The position numbers and the translations under genes were made by a program. DNA of 64,000 bases from Scalesia atractyloides (taxonomy: Eukaryota > Streptophyta > Magnoliopsida > Asterales > Asteraceae): the NCBI GenBank assembly GCA_947069175.1, contig CAMTDV010000019.1, forward strand, positions 74,213,358-74,277,357, given 5' to 3'. This document shows positions 42,894 to 55,309 of this stretch, one piece after another. Below the pieces are notes generated by a model. That model made no database searches. It was not told the origin of the DNA and saw only the letters and a program-made list of their open reading frames with translations. The stretch's first letter is position 1. Each line of letters starts with the position of its first letter.

Positions 42894-43582
42894 ACTAGGT
42901 GCTCGTGGAGTTATCTTCTTCCGCTGAAAGTTTAGGGTTTCATCAGATCTGGTTAGATCTGAGTTGCTTCTGAAGATTCTTGGAGTCTTGGTAGTTCCAG
43001 TGGTTCTGCTAATTCCGAATCTGGTGGTTGTCGTCTTCTTGGAGTTTGTGCTGTTGTGAAGATTAAAACCCTAATCTCTAGGGTTTTGATTCCGGATTCT
43101 TGAAGAAGGTTCTTGTTGGTCTCTTATAAAGGGCACACCAACAAAACTTGTGTTGTCTTCTAATCAGGCTTTGTAACCCTAAGTGAAGGTTACAAGTCTG
43201 ATTTTGCTGGAGTTATACGCACCCCGGTGAGATTGTTCTATCTCTCTTGTTTTTTGTTTCAGTTGCATCACTAAGTCTGTGTCTAGGCATATTAATACCG
43301 GGTATTGCAAGACGGTTTTGGGACACCGAGAGGGTTCACTCGGTTGCATTTGGTTGGTCTGGTCTGTGAGTCTGTGGCTTCTTGAATATTGTCTACGGAG
43401 GCACCTTTTGAGTGACGAACCTCTGATCGGACCGCTGTTCAAGTTTCGCCGGTTGTTTTGTGTCTTGTCAGTTTTTCGATTCCTGTTTTGATTTGTGTTT
43501 AAGTTCTTGTTTGTTCTTATTTGATTGATTCTTGGCTGATTCTTTGTCTTGTCTATTTCTAGTTTGTTTCTTGACTGTTTAT

Positions 43583-46141
43583 ATGGCTACTTCTGGTATT
43601 GTTACTATTGATGTTATTGGCTCTACTAGTACTACTCTGGTTAGTAAAATTGATGCTGGTGATCCTTTGTTCTTACATCCAAGTGATTGTGTGAATTTGA
43701 CTATTGTTAATGTTAAACTTAAGGGTACTGAGAATTATACTGTTTGGGCAAATTCTATGAAACTTGCTTTACAAGTTAAGAATAAGATAGGGTTTATTGA
43801 TAGTACTTGTCTTAGGTCAACTACTGATGAAGTTTTAGGTAGACAATGGGATAGGTGTAACTCTATTGTTCTTACTTGGATTCTTAATTCTGTATCTGAA
43901 GAGTTGTTTCTTGGTCATGTTTATTCTACTTTAGCGTCTCATGTTTGGAAAGATCTAAAAGAAACATATGATAAAGTTGATGGGTCTGTGGTGTTTAACT
44001 TGTATCAGAAAATTAATTCATTTACTCAAAATGGTATGCATGTGTCTGAGTATTATCACAAGTTAAATTGCATGTGGAAACAATTGGATCAACTGCTTGC
44101 TTTTACCTGCTTGTACTTGTGATGCATCTAAACAATTTAATGATTTTAATCATCTTATTAAGTTGATGCAATTCTTGATGGGTCTTTACAGTACATATCA
44201 GTCAGTGAGAACTACACTGTTAACTAGAGAAATTCTTCCTTCTGTGAAAGATGCCTTTTCAATTATATCTAGAGAAGAATCTCATCTCCACACTAAGATT
44301 TTTTCTGAAAAAAACTCCTAACAATGTAGTTGGTTTTGCTGCTAAAACCAGTCAATCCTTTGAGTCTAAGAAGAAAGGTATTAGAACTCATAATCCTAAC
44401 CTTAAGTGTTCTCACTGTAATAAAACTGGTCATACTGTTGAGAGATGCTTTGAACTTGTGGGATATCCTTCATGGATGAAGTCAAAGTCTGGTGGGAATA
44501 AGGGTAATAAGGTTAGTAATAATGCTGTTGTTGATAATACTGATACTTCTTCTTCTGTGAGTTCTTTGACCAATGATCAGATAGCTCAGTTGCTTAGTCT
44601 TTTGAATGATAAACCCAAAGGTGATTCTCAAAGTAGTGGTTTTGCTGGTAGGTGTTCTAGTTCTGTATGCATGAATAGTTTTCTAAGTGCATTATCTGAG
44701 CCTACTTGTAATATAAAACCTATTTACTGCTTTTCTAACTTTGTTAATAATGGTAAAAAAATTTGGTGGATAATTGATTCTGGGGCGAATCAACATATGG
44801 TTATGACTGATGATGGTCTTATAAATCAAATGGATGTCACTGATTATAATATTAAAGTTAAACATCCTAATGGCACTAGTACCTTAGTAACTAAAATTGG
44901 TGACATTAAACTTAGTGATAAGGTTATTTTATATGATGTTTTTGTTGTCCCAGATTATTGTGTTAATCTGATTTCTGTTCATAAACTTGCTAAAGACTGT
45001 AGACTTATTGTTTCTTTTGATGAACATAATTGTTACATTCAGGATTCTCAATCAAAGAATGTCCAGGTGACTGGTAGTCAGTTTGATGGTCTCTATTTTT
45101 GTGGTAGTTCTTCTGTTTCGAGCAAGGTGTGTAATGCTAGTGTTGATATTAATCTTTGGCATGCTAGATTAGGTCATCCTGCTGATCCTGTTTTGCATGT
45201 GTTAAAAGATAAGTTAAATATTAAAACTGGTAAAGTGTCTAATCCATGTGAAACTTGTCATAGAGCTAAACAACATAGAGAACCTTTTCCTTTAAGTAGT
45301 CATAAGACTAAAATGTTAGGAGAATTAATTCATCTTGATGTTTGGGGGCCTTATAGGGTTCAAAGTAGAGATGGTTTTAAATATTTCCTTACTGCAGTTG
45401 ATGATTTCACTAGGGCTGTGTAGGTTTATCTCATGAAATCAAAAGATGAAGTGTTTTTATCACATTAAAGGTTTTTTTAATATGCTTAAAACTCAATTTA
45501 GTAAAACTATTAAAACCTTCATAAGTGATAATGGAACTGAATTCATAAATAAACAAATGTCTGAGTTTTGTTATACAAATGGTATTATTCATCAAACTTC
45601 TTGTGTTCATACTCCGCAGCAAAATGGGACAGTGGAAAGAAAACATAGGCATTTATTAAATGTTGCTAGAGCTTTACTTTTTCAAGGAGGTTTTCCTCTT
45701 AAGTTTTGGTCTGAATGTGTTCTAACTGCTACTTACTTAATTAACAGGACTCATTCGTCTGTTCTAAATGGGAAGTCTCCATATGATCTAGTGTTTGGTT
45801 TTGCTCCTGTTTTGAGTCAACTTAGGATTATTGGTTGTCTTTGTTTCAGCACTGTGTTAAATAATTCGGATAAATTTAACAGTCATGCTGAAAAATGTGT
45901 TTTGATTGGGTATTCAAATGAAAAAGGGGTATAAACTCTGGAGTCTAGATCATAGGATAATGTTTTTTTCTAGGGATGTTAGGTTTTATGAAACTATATT
46001 TCCCTTTAAGGATAAAAAACTATTATCAGGTTTAGATTCTTCTACTGAAGTTAATACCCTGAATTTTTTTGACTTATTTGATCAAAATGCCAACCAAAAT
46101 ACTAAGTTTGACTCTACTCCTGATGATGAGAACATTAATGT
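43583..46141 (+). pseudogene. Ty1/copia C polyprotein, part 1 (gag, protease, integrase)
   Basis: Gag starts at ATG 43583. A frameshift at about 44095 and another at about 44300 split it; the CCHC knuckle CSHCNKTGHTVERC follows (about 44405). Protease has WWIIDSGANQHM (about 44765). The integrase has the zinc motif (HARLGH .. CETC), then HLDVWGP, a TAG (45421-45423) where TGG is expected, a frameshift, ISDNGTEF and VERKHRHL, so the D, D and E residues can all be seen. Further breaks occur near 45930. Order gag-PR-IN-RT is copia. The frame is cut at 46137-46141 by element E and resumes at 55310. Confidence 0.9.
46137..46141 (+). other. Target site duplication of E (left)
   Basis: AATGT at 46137-46141 is repeated at 55305-55309. 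Removing E plus one copy restores the copia frame across the site. Confidence 0.9.
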
Positions 46142-46328
46142 TGTAACATCCGTAAAAAACGGATTTATCAAACCCGCTCCGTTTATCAACCGAACAGTCA
46201 GTCAAAATTTTCGTTGCGAGTTAAATGCCCAAAATAATTTTAAACGATACGTAATCGATTATTATACGGGAATATCTATTTAGTTTTTGAAAAACTGTTG
46301 AAAATCGCAAAATAAAAATATTATACCT

Positions 46329-46405
46329 CTGTCGGGTTTCGAACCCGGGTCTGTACCGAATCACCCAACAAACTTAACTCACACACACAAACCACTGCGC
46401 CACGG
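46329..46405 (-). other. tRNA-like module, reverse unit of E 5' LTR
   Basis: A box TGGCGCAGTGG; T-arm-like CCGGG-TTCGAAA-CCCG; the sister copy in the 3' LTR completes the stem as CCCGG. Confidence 0.65.
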
Positions 46406-47107
46406 GTTTTGTTTGTTATATATTGAAATCATTTAATTGATAAAGTGACGTTACGAATTCAAAACCGGCGCCCAAACAGTTCAGTCGTCGGAATCCCGGA
46501 AATCTCGCGAGTCTTAACTACAACTTACGTTATAACGTAAACTATTAACCAGACATCGGTTATAACCGATGTTTGAAGTCCGCGACCAAACCATAACCGC
46601 CGGAGTTTTTATGATATACGAACACAGACGGAAACCAGACCAGATTCTTCAACGTTTTGCCTTATAAATTCACCCACAACCGACTGCAAACCTTTTCGCT
46701 CAAAAACACACCTTTTCTCGGCGTAATTCCACTCGCCGGAATTTCTCTGCTCATCGCCGGAAAACCGTTTTCCCTATTGCCGAGCCTCACTGAGCCCCTG
46801 AAGCTTATACCGGAGATACCCATACTTTTTCCAAGCTTTCCGGAGACTTGCTGCTGCAAGACACCTGACGCCGGAGTTGATTGCTGTCGCCGGAGTTCTG
46901 CCGGAAAACAGAGGGTCCAGTCGGTATACCTTTTCGCTTATTTTCTTTATCTTTTCACCCTTATCTCACCTTAATGGACTGTAAATCGCTAATGAAACTT
47001 GAATAAAACTCGAAACAGTCAGATTTTTTACCTCTGGTTATATTTCAGTGAAGAAGACGATGTATTCGTTATCATATATGTTTAATATAAATCATGAAAT
47101 TAATCGG

Positions 47108-47692
47108 GTTAGACACACAGTCCAGCGGTGGACTGTGTGCACATATAAAACGCAAAACGTCTCAAGTTCGAATCCCGTCTCACACACGCTGCCTTAATAA
47201 AAACCATTTTTTTTGTTTACTGAACCGGAGTCGCCTTAGATATATGTTAAGTATATTAATAATCGGAATAATAACCAAGTTAAACACACAGTCCAGCGGT
47301 GGACTGTGTGTATGTTTAATCGCACGTCACAAGTTCGAGTCCGGTCTCCTACATCTTCCCGGACAATTATTAACTTTTTAAATAGAGTCAGAAATGAAAG
47401 CAGATAATTTGTATTTAAGTATAATAAAAGTGAAAATATATAACATGTTAAACACACAGTCCAGCGGTGGACTGTGTGTTAGATTAAACCACAGGTCCCG
47501 GGTTCGAGACCTGTGGAATGCATGTCCGAGTCGCTTAAACTGTTTTTAAAATAAAAATGATTTTCGGTTTAAACTAATTAATATATATATGTAATTAAAA
47601 TCAGATATATAACGGGTTAGACACGTAGCTCAGTTGGTAGAGCTGCGTGCACGCGTACGGGAGGTCTCGGGTTCGAGCCTCACTCAGCGCAC
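47108..47692 (+). repeat. Array of four tRNA-like modules, E 5' LTR
   Basis: Units start at 47108, 47279, 47447 and 47616 (period 168-171). Stems are CACACAGTCC/GGACTGTGTG in units 1-3 and CACGTAGCTC/GAGCTGCGTG in unit 4. B boxes are GTTCGAATC, GTTCGAGTC, GTTCGAGAC and GTTCGAGCC, and oligo-T runs follow (for example T8 after unit 1). Confidence 0.72.
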
Positions 47693-48785
47693 TTGTATTC
47701 CGAATTGAACCGGTCAACGGTCAGGTCAACGGTCAGGTCAAATGGTCAACGGTCAGAAAAAAATCAATTTTTTTATTATTTTTTATTTAATTATTTTAAT
47801 TAAAAATCAATTAAAAATACTTAAAGATAACATTTTTAAGGTTAGAAAATAGTCTCAAACTCACAAAAATACACCCAACAATCCTACTAAAATAGATTAA
47901 TAAAATCCATTTACTTACCAAACCATAATGCGATTATTCTAGGTTAAACTCACTCGTGGTTAAAACCACTTCACGTGCATTCAACGTCATCAACCGGACG
48001 CACCCACTGTGAGTGAATCTTACAACTCCCCCCTTTTAAATTACACGTTTTGGGGTGTGTCATGTGTTATGAAAATAATCAATTTATTTATTTAAACTCG
48101 TGCCATACCACATCATGACTTAAACTTAGATTGTCTTTATTGTTGTGATTTACTTATTTCCTTTTGTCATATTATATGGAACTCATACATTAAGCCCATC
48201 AGTTCCTCGTGGAAGACGAGTTGAACAACGCGTGCTACAAATCAAATTCATTATTGTTTATGTGTATATCATTGAGTTTATATTGTTTGTAGTTGTGTCA
48301 TTCATATTATCATGTTTATGCAATTCAATCATCAGGCCCCTCAGTTCCTCGTGAGAGACGAGTTGAGCATCGCGTGCCTCAAATTGTTCCATTATTATTC
48401 ATGAGTGTTTCATTCAATATCTTATGATTGTTGGTTAAGTTACATCTATTTTTACTCATGTTTGGTTGTGCACATATTTCATAATCAATTTAAATAAATT
48501 TGTTCAAATGTTTTCCATAGGATTCACCCGCCAACATTATGTTGATCCAAAAACCCTTTTACACATGATACAGGTGAACAGGTTGAAGCAAGGAAAACAT
48601 AGGATATGCCTTAGAAGAGAATCAAGAAGTTTAGATTGTTAGTTAGAACAGTTGTAACCTTTATTGTAAATTTCCATTTAATTTGTATTAATGAATATGA
48701 AACGCTTAATAAATGTCATGAGCTTTGATGATAACCCAATCATGCCCCGATCACCTTTTCCGCTGCGGGTCGGGGTGTGACAGAT

Positions 48786-48802
48786 TGGTATCAGAGCCAT
48801 GA
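48786..48802 (+). promoter_or_regulatory. Primer-binding site of E (tRNA-iMet)
   Basis: TGGTATCAGAGC then CATGA, 3 nt after the LTR end. Confidence 0.9.
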
Positions 48803-49580
48803 CTATAGGGATATAGGATAGGTTATTAGACCCTTAGAGCCTATACTATAGTCTGCCTAAATTTTAATTGATTAGGTGGTTACATACAAACTTGTGATAT
48901 TTATTTGTTTCATATTTGTTTACATTTCAGTCAAACATACATGCTTATATACATATTCATCATACATATATACATATTCATTATACATATATCGATGTTC
49001 ATGTATTCAATTTATTTTCATACTCTCATTATCCAAAGATTTTGTGCAATTTTCAAATCTCATCAAAGTAAGTTCTGCGACGGGCATGTAGTAACTGGAA
49101 GGGTACAAGTACCGGTAGTCGGAACGTCCTGTCTAGGCTGGCATTCGTATAAATCCAATATAACGGACCAGTTTGCCTACCTGGGGACCAACGATGAGAG
49201 TACGAAGGACCTATTAGGCCAAAGCATGCCACACCAAACGTCGTTCTAACTAACCCTACTTTGAGTTGTCACCGTGTCTACACCTGGACACATTCCGAAT
49301 ATCACACGTTGTATACATATTTCTCGATTTTCTCCGGGTTTTTGTGTACGCAACCTGGCAGAAACCGTGCGAACCATATAAAAAACCGGTATTCATGGGG
49401 GCCCACATGATTACACAGGTAAAGTATGGCGGCATGAAGGGCCAACAGCGAGCAAAACCCAAGACATCCAATGGATGTAGTAATTTATTTATCTATAATT
49501 ATTTTATGAATGTTCATTCCTAATGCGACCCATGAACCCAAAAGCATCCAACTCATACTCTTGTCATGTATTCCTTGTAG
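48803..49580 (+). other. Leader of E
   Basis: Leader of about 780 nt, nearly identical to that of N. The block 49081-49231 is also conserved in M, and the GGGGGCCCACATGA block lies at about 49398. A short ATATACATATTCAT duplication near 48950-48985 is absent from N. Confidence 0.75.
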
Positions 49581-50965
49581 ATGTCTTCTAACCTCGCCCG
49601 TAGGAAGACGAGAGCAAGAAAAGCCCGCGAACGCATGGCTGCCTTAATCGCTCAACAAATGGCAGCCGTAATACCCAATATTGTAATCCAAGTTCAGCAA
49701 GCACTTACCGCAAATCCTGTCCATCAAGCAAACCAAAACATTATCAACTCTCCCCAAATACCACCAAATGCACCTACAAGAATTTCAAATCATGCGACCC
49801 TCCGAAATACAACGGAACTGAAGGCGTTACCGCACTCCTCCATTGGTTTGAAGAGATGGAGAACACATTTCTAAATTGCGATTGCCCTGATGATCGCAAG
49901 GTGCGATATGCTACCGGTCGATTATATGGGGTAGCACTTACTTGGTGGAACACAGAGAAGGCCAAACGAGGTGTGGAAGATGCTATGTCCTTAACTTGGA
50001 ACGAATTGAAGGAAACCATGACCAGACGATTTTGCCCAAGGAGCGAAATCAAGAAGTTAGAGGATGAATTTTACTCATTGAAGCAAGTGGAAGGAGACCA
50101 CATCACCTACAACAAAAGATTCCTCGAGTTACATCAAATGGTTCCCAACATGTTCACTCCCCTCTACCGTTTGATCGAGCACTACATTCGTGGTCTTCCG
50201 TCAAAGATTCAAGACTCTGTGATAAGTACCAAGCCTGCAACTTTGGAAGCAGCAATGGAGCTAGCAACAGAGCTCACCGAGAACCGAATCCGAAACGAAG
50301 ACTTCAAGGAGGAGAAGAAGAAGGATAAAGAACCGACTGAAACTTCCGACCCCACTCAAACTGAATCCCCTTCTCAACCCAATCCTAAGAGAAGAAGAGT
50401 CGGGTGACTTTTCGCTGCGACCCAACGAAATCAACCAGTTTTACACGCTATACCCATCCGAGCTATCCCAATCACCCAAGTGGCACCCAACTCAGCTTAC
50501 CCAAATAAGAAACCATATCTTGGACCTCACCCTCGATGCAACAACTGTTTTTATCACCATCCCCTTACCTTACCTTGCCGGCTATGTACAACTTGTGGAC
50601 GCTATGGTCATTTGAGCAATGTTTGTCGCACCTTTCAAGACCAAACCTTTTCCCCTACTCAAAACATGGCCCAAGCCTATCAACAACCCCAATACCCCAT
50701 GTTCCCATATGCTCGAGCTTGTTTCAATTGTGGCGACCCTACCCACTTTAGAAACACATGCCCTCAATTGGTTAACGTTATCAACACTCAAGCCCAATCA
50801 AACCCAGTTAACCAAGTAAACCAAGAAAACCCAAACACTATGCCATCAGCAAGAGGAAGAGTCTTCAATATCAACGCCAATCCTGTCGAAGATAATGACG
50901 GCCCAAACGAAGATACTCAACTAGTCCTCTTCGCCGAAGATCCAGATTCAACTCCTATTGTTTAG
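49581..50965 (+). pseudogene. E gag (no pol), frameshift and in-frame TGA
   Basis: The start (MSSNLARRKTRARKARERMA) matches N. One C is lost in a C-run near 49752 (five in N, four in E), which shifts the frame. The main gag core then reads on from about 49790 in the other frame to TGA at 50405-50407, where N has CAA, and stays open to TAG at 50963-50965. The CCHC knuckle CFNCGDPTHFRNTC and the RGRVFNINAN boundary are kept. After it comes a tail unrelated to protease (EDNDGPNEDTQLVLFAEDPD), 7 residues longer than in N. Neither N nor E has an intact gag, and their lesions differ. Confidence 0.9.
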
Positions 50966-52620
50966 TTTTATGTTTTTCTTTATCACATGTGTAGACTGTT
51001 AGAGTAATTATGGTATATTATATATTATATATTGTTTTCAGTATATGCTTTTGCCGAGGCCGCAGCTCCCCATCCATCGAGGTTGAGTTTGATCCCCATT
51101 TTATTATGCGGTTGATCAGGGCGTGCCCGCACGATCGGCTCCGTTTGTTTGAGCCTTGATCGGTTATTTCATTTCACATTTCAATACATGCAATACGCTC
51201 GGCTCTGTTTGATTGAGCCTTGAGCGCACATTTCAATTTACATTTCCAGTTCATGCAATACGTTCGGCTCCGTTTGATTGAGCCTTGAGCGCACATACAA
51301 TTTCATTATCAGTATCTTGTGGTTGTGGTGTTTGTAGTAGAGTCGCATCGAACCAACCATAATTTGCGGATAAAGTCAATGAACATTTGATAAGGATATG
51401 GTGGATACGCCGATGGTACTTCCTATATATAAGTATTCTTGTCAAATGATCGGAGGCATTATCAGGCGGTTATGAGAGGTTCCATGCATAGGCTGTTTGT
51501 GTGGTTAAGTTATTCATATTCAGTACATGCAATACGCTCGGCTCCGTTTGATTGAGCCTTGAGCACACAATTTCAATTTCAGTACATTCAATACGTTCGG
51601 CTCCGTTTGATTGAGCCTTGAGCGCACATCCATTTCATTTTCAGTACATGCAATACGATCGGCTCCGTTCGATTGAGCCCTGATCGCACAGATATGTTTC
51701 ATTTCAGTATTTTATATTTGTTGTATTGGTTGTAGAGTTATAGGACTAATCATAATTCACTGATAAAACCAATGAAAATTTGACAAGAATATGGTGGATA
51801 CGCCGCTGGTACTTCCTATATATAAGTATTCTTGTCAAAGGATCGGAGGCATTATCGGACGGTTATGAGAAGTTCTATGTAGGATTTATTAGTTCTTGGT
51901 AACCAATCATAACTTGTGGATAAAACTAATGAAAATTTGGCAAGAATATGGTGGATACGCCGCTGGTACTTCCTATATATAAGTATTCTTGCCAAAGGAT
52001 CAGAGGCATTATCAGGCGGTTATGAGAAGTTCCATGTAGGATTTAGTATTGCCTTGGTTGGAATTTGTGTTACATTTATATCATCATGTTATTTAAAGAG
52101 ATTGAATTGTGATCCATTTCTACATAAACTAACCTCTCCATCATAACAAACGAGAGAGGAACTTCCATCATTCAAACATATATGCTATCAGAATGTGGAT
52201 TCAAATATTTGCTATTGTGTTTATTCATGTTCAAATATTTGCTGATGTGTTTATTCATGTTCAAATATTTGCTGATGTGTTTATTCATGCTCAAATATTA
52301 GCTGTTGTGTTTTACTTATGTTCAAATATCAGCTGTTGTGTTTTTATTTATGTTCCATATAGGTTGTAGTGTTAGAAGTTTTGTCTTAGGATATAACCAT
52401 ACTTTCCCAAACGTATCTAAACTCTTATGCATGATATCATTTTTAGCAAATCATTTCTGCTTATCAATACTTATACAGTAGGCAACAAAAAGCGATTCCT
52501 GAATAGGGTACTTAACCCTTACAAGGAACGTTACCGCCTCGAACAAAAACTTAAGCCCTTATTTTGCTAAGCATACAACTGTCAAACTAAACATCATCAT
52601 CCTTTTAGTCAAAATATATC
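50966..52620 (+). repeat. Hairpin-repeat region replacing pol in E
   Basis: Three copies of hairpin A (51386-51446, 51779-51839, 51936-51996) and six of hairpin B (starting 51132, 51196, 51261, 51535, 51594, 51656). Order is BBB-A-BBB-A-A, a shorter version of the array in N. A further short repeat (TGTTCAAATATTTGCTGATG) is amplified near 52200-52340. Confidence 0.85.
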
Positions 52621-52624
52621 ATTA

Positions 52625-52664
52625 TTTAAATTTCGGGACGAAATTTCTAAAAAGCAGGGGATAC
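52625..52664 (+). promoter_or_regulatory. Polypurine tract of E with upstream palindrome
   Basis: AAATTTCGGGACGAAATTT, then CTAAAAAGCAGGGGATAC and the 3' LTR; identical to N. Confidence 0.85.
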
Positions 52665-52851
52665 TGTAACATCCGTCAAAAACGGATTTACCAAACCCGC
52701 TCCGTTTATCAACCGAACAGTCAGTCAAAATTTTCGTTGCGAGTTAAATGCCCAAAATAATTTTAAACGATACGTAATCGATTATTATACGGGAATATAT
52801 ATTTAGTTTTTGAAAAACTGTTGAAAATCGCAAAATAAAAATATTATACCT

Positions 52852-52928
52852 CTGCCGGGTTTCGAACCCGGGTCTGTACCGAATCACCCAACAAACTTAA
52901 CTCACACACACAAACCACTGCGCCACGG
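52852..52928 (-). other. tRNA-like module, reverse unit of E 3' LTR
   Basis: A box TGGCGCAGTGG; T-arm-like CCGGG-TTCGAAA-CCCGG, intact. Confidence 0.65.
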
Positions 52929-53628
52929 GTTTTGTTTGTTAGATATTGAAATCATTTAATTGATAAAGTGACGTTACGAATTCAAAACCGGCGCCCAAAC
53001 AGTTCAGTCGTCGGAATCCCGGAAATCTCGCGAGTCTTAACTACAACTTACGTTATAACGTAAACTATTAACCAGACATCGGTTATAACCGATGTTTGAA
53101 GTCCGCGACCAAACCATAACCGCCGGATTTTTTATGATATACGAACACAGACGGAAACCAGACCAGATTCTTCAACGTTTTGCCTTATAAATTCACCCAC
53201 AACCGACTGCAAACCTTTTCGCTCAAAAACACACCTTTTCTCGGCGTAATTCCACTCGCCGGAATTTCTCTGCTCATCGCCGAAAAACCGTTTTCCCTAT
53301 TGCCGAGCCTCACTGAGCCCTGAAGCTTATACCGGAGATACCCATACTTTTTCCAAGCTTTCCGGAGACTTGCTGCTGCAAGACACCTGACGCCGGAGTT
53401 GATTGCTGTCGCCGGAGTTCTGCCGGAAAACAGAGGGTCCAGTCGGTATACCTTTTCGCTTATTTTCTTTATCTTTTCACCCTTATCTCACCTTAATGGA
53501 CTGTAAATCGCTAATGAAACTTGAATAAAACTCGAAACAGTCAGATTTTTACCTCTGGTTATATTTCAGTGAAGAAGACGATGTATTCGTTATCATATAT
53601 GTTTAATATAAATCATGAAATTAATCGG

Positions 53629-54213
53629 GTTAGACACACAGTCCAGCGGTGGACTGTGTGCACATATAAAACGCAAAACGTCTCAAGTTCGAATCCCGTC
53701 TCACACACGCTGCCTTAATAAAAACCATTTTTTTTGTTTACTGAACCGGAGTCGCCTTAGATATATGTTAAGTATATTAATAATCGGAATAATAACCAAG
53801 TTAAACACACAGTCCAGCGGTGGACTGTGTGTATGTTTAATCGCACGTCACAAGTTCGAGTCCGGTCTCCTACATCGACCCGGACAATTATTAACTTTTT
53901 AAATAGAGTCAGAAATGAAAGCAGATAATTTGTATTTAAGTATAATAAAAGTGGAAATATATAACATGTTAAACACACAGTCCAGCGGTGGACTGTGTGT
54001 TAGATTAAACCACAGGTCCCGGGTTCGAGACCTGTGGAGTGCATGTCCGAGTCGCTTAAACTGTTTTTAAAATAAAAATGATTTTCGGTTTAAACTAATT
54101 AATATATATATGTAATTAAAATCAGATATATAACGGGTTAGACACGTAGCTCAGTTGGTAGAGCTGCGTGCACGCGTACGGGAGGTCTCGGGTTCGAGCC
54201 TCACTCAGCGCAC
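53629..54213 (+). repeat. Array of four tRNA-like modules, E 3' LTR
   Basis: Same four units as in the 5' LTR, with every D-arm-like stem and B box preserved. Confidence 0.72.
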
Positions 54214-55309
54214 TTGTATTCCGAATTGAACCGGTCAACGGTCAGGTCAACGGTCAGGTCAAATGGTCAACGGTCAGAAAAAAATCAATTTTTTTTATTA
54301 TTTTTTATTTAATTATTTTAATTAAAAATCAATTAAAAATACTTAAAGATAACATTTTTAAGGTTAGAAAATAGCCTCAAACTCACAAAAATACACCCAA
54401 CAATCCTACTAAAATAGATTAATAAAATCCATTTACTTACCAAACCATAATGCGATTATTCTAGGTTAAACTCACTCGTGGTTAAAACCACTTCGCGTGC
54501 ATTCAACGTCATCAACCGGACGCACCCACTGTGAGTGAATCTTACAACTCCCCCCTTTTAAATTACACGTTTTGGGGTGTGTCATGTGTTATGAAAATAA
54601 TCAATTTATTTATTTAAACTTGTGCCATACCACATGATGACTTAAACTTAGATTGTCTTTATTGTTGTGATTTACTTATTTCCTTTTGTCATATTATATG
54701 GAACTCATACATTAAGCCCATCAGTTCCTCGTGGAAGACGAGTTGAACAACGCGTGCTACAAATTAAATTCATTATTGTTTATGTGTATATCATTGAGTT
54801 TATATTGTTTGTAGTTGTGTCATTCATATTATCATGTTTATGCAATTCAATCATCAGGCCCCTCAGTTCCTCGTGAGAGACGAGTTGAGCATCGCGTGCC
54901 TCAAATTGTTCCATTATTATTCATGAGTGTTTCATTCAATATCTTATGATTGTTGGTTAAGTTACATCTATTTTTACTCATGTTTGGTTGTGCACATATT
55001 TCATAATCAATTTAAATAAATTTGTTCAAATGTTTTCCATAGGATTCACCCGCCAACATTATGTTGATCCAAAAACCCTTTTACACATGATACAGGTGAA
55101 CAGGTTGAAGCAAGGAAAACATAGGATATGCCTTAGAAGAGAATCAAGAAGTTTAGATTGTTAGTTAGAACAGTTGTAACCTTTATTGTAAATTTCCATT
55201 TAATTTGTATTAATGAATATGAAACGCTTAATAAATGTCATGAGCTTTGATGATAACCCAATCATGCCCCGATCACCTTTTCCGCTGCGGGTCGGGGTGT
55301 GACAAATGT

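Larger units (their letters stand above)
46142..48782 (+). mobile_element. 5' LTR of E
   Basis: TGTAACATCC .. GGGTGTGACA; TATA box at 46663-46669; one reverse and four forward tRNA-like modules; two U5 hairpin blocks. Confidence 0.93.
46142..55304 (+). mobile_element. Gag-only LTR retrotransposon E (TR-GAG type), complete
   Basis: 5' LTR 46142-48782, primer-binding site, leader, gag 49581-50965, hairpin-repeat region, polypurine tract, 3' LTR 52665-55304, flanked by AATGT. The two LTRs (2641 and 2640 bp) differ at roughly 17 positions by eye, about 0.6%. At an assumed 1.3e-8 substitutions per site per year this is about a quarter of a million years. There is no protease, reverse transcriptase or integrase. 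It is a sister copy of N with a normal 5' LTR. Confidence 0.93.
52665..55304 (+). mobile_element. 3' LTR of E
   Basis: 2640 bp, near-identical to the 5' LTR; TATA box at 53186. Confidence 0.93.

Noticed and set aside
46142..48782. E 5' LTR and 3' LTR as two solo LTRs
   Set aside because: Primer-binding site, gag, polypurine tract and a shared AATGT duplication at the outer ends show one complete element.
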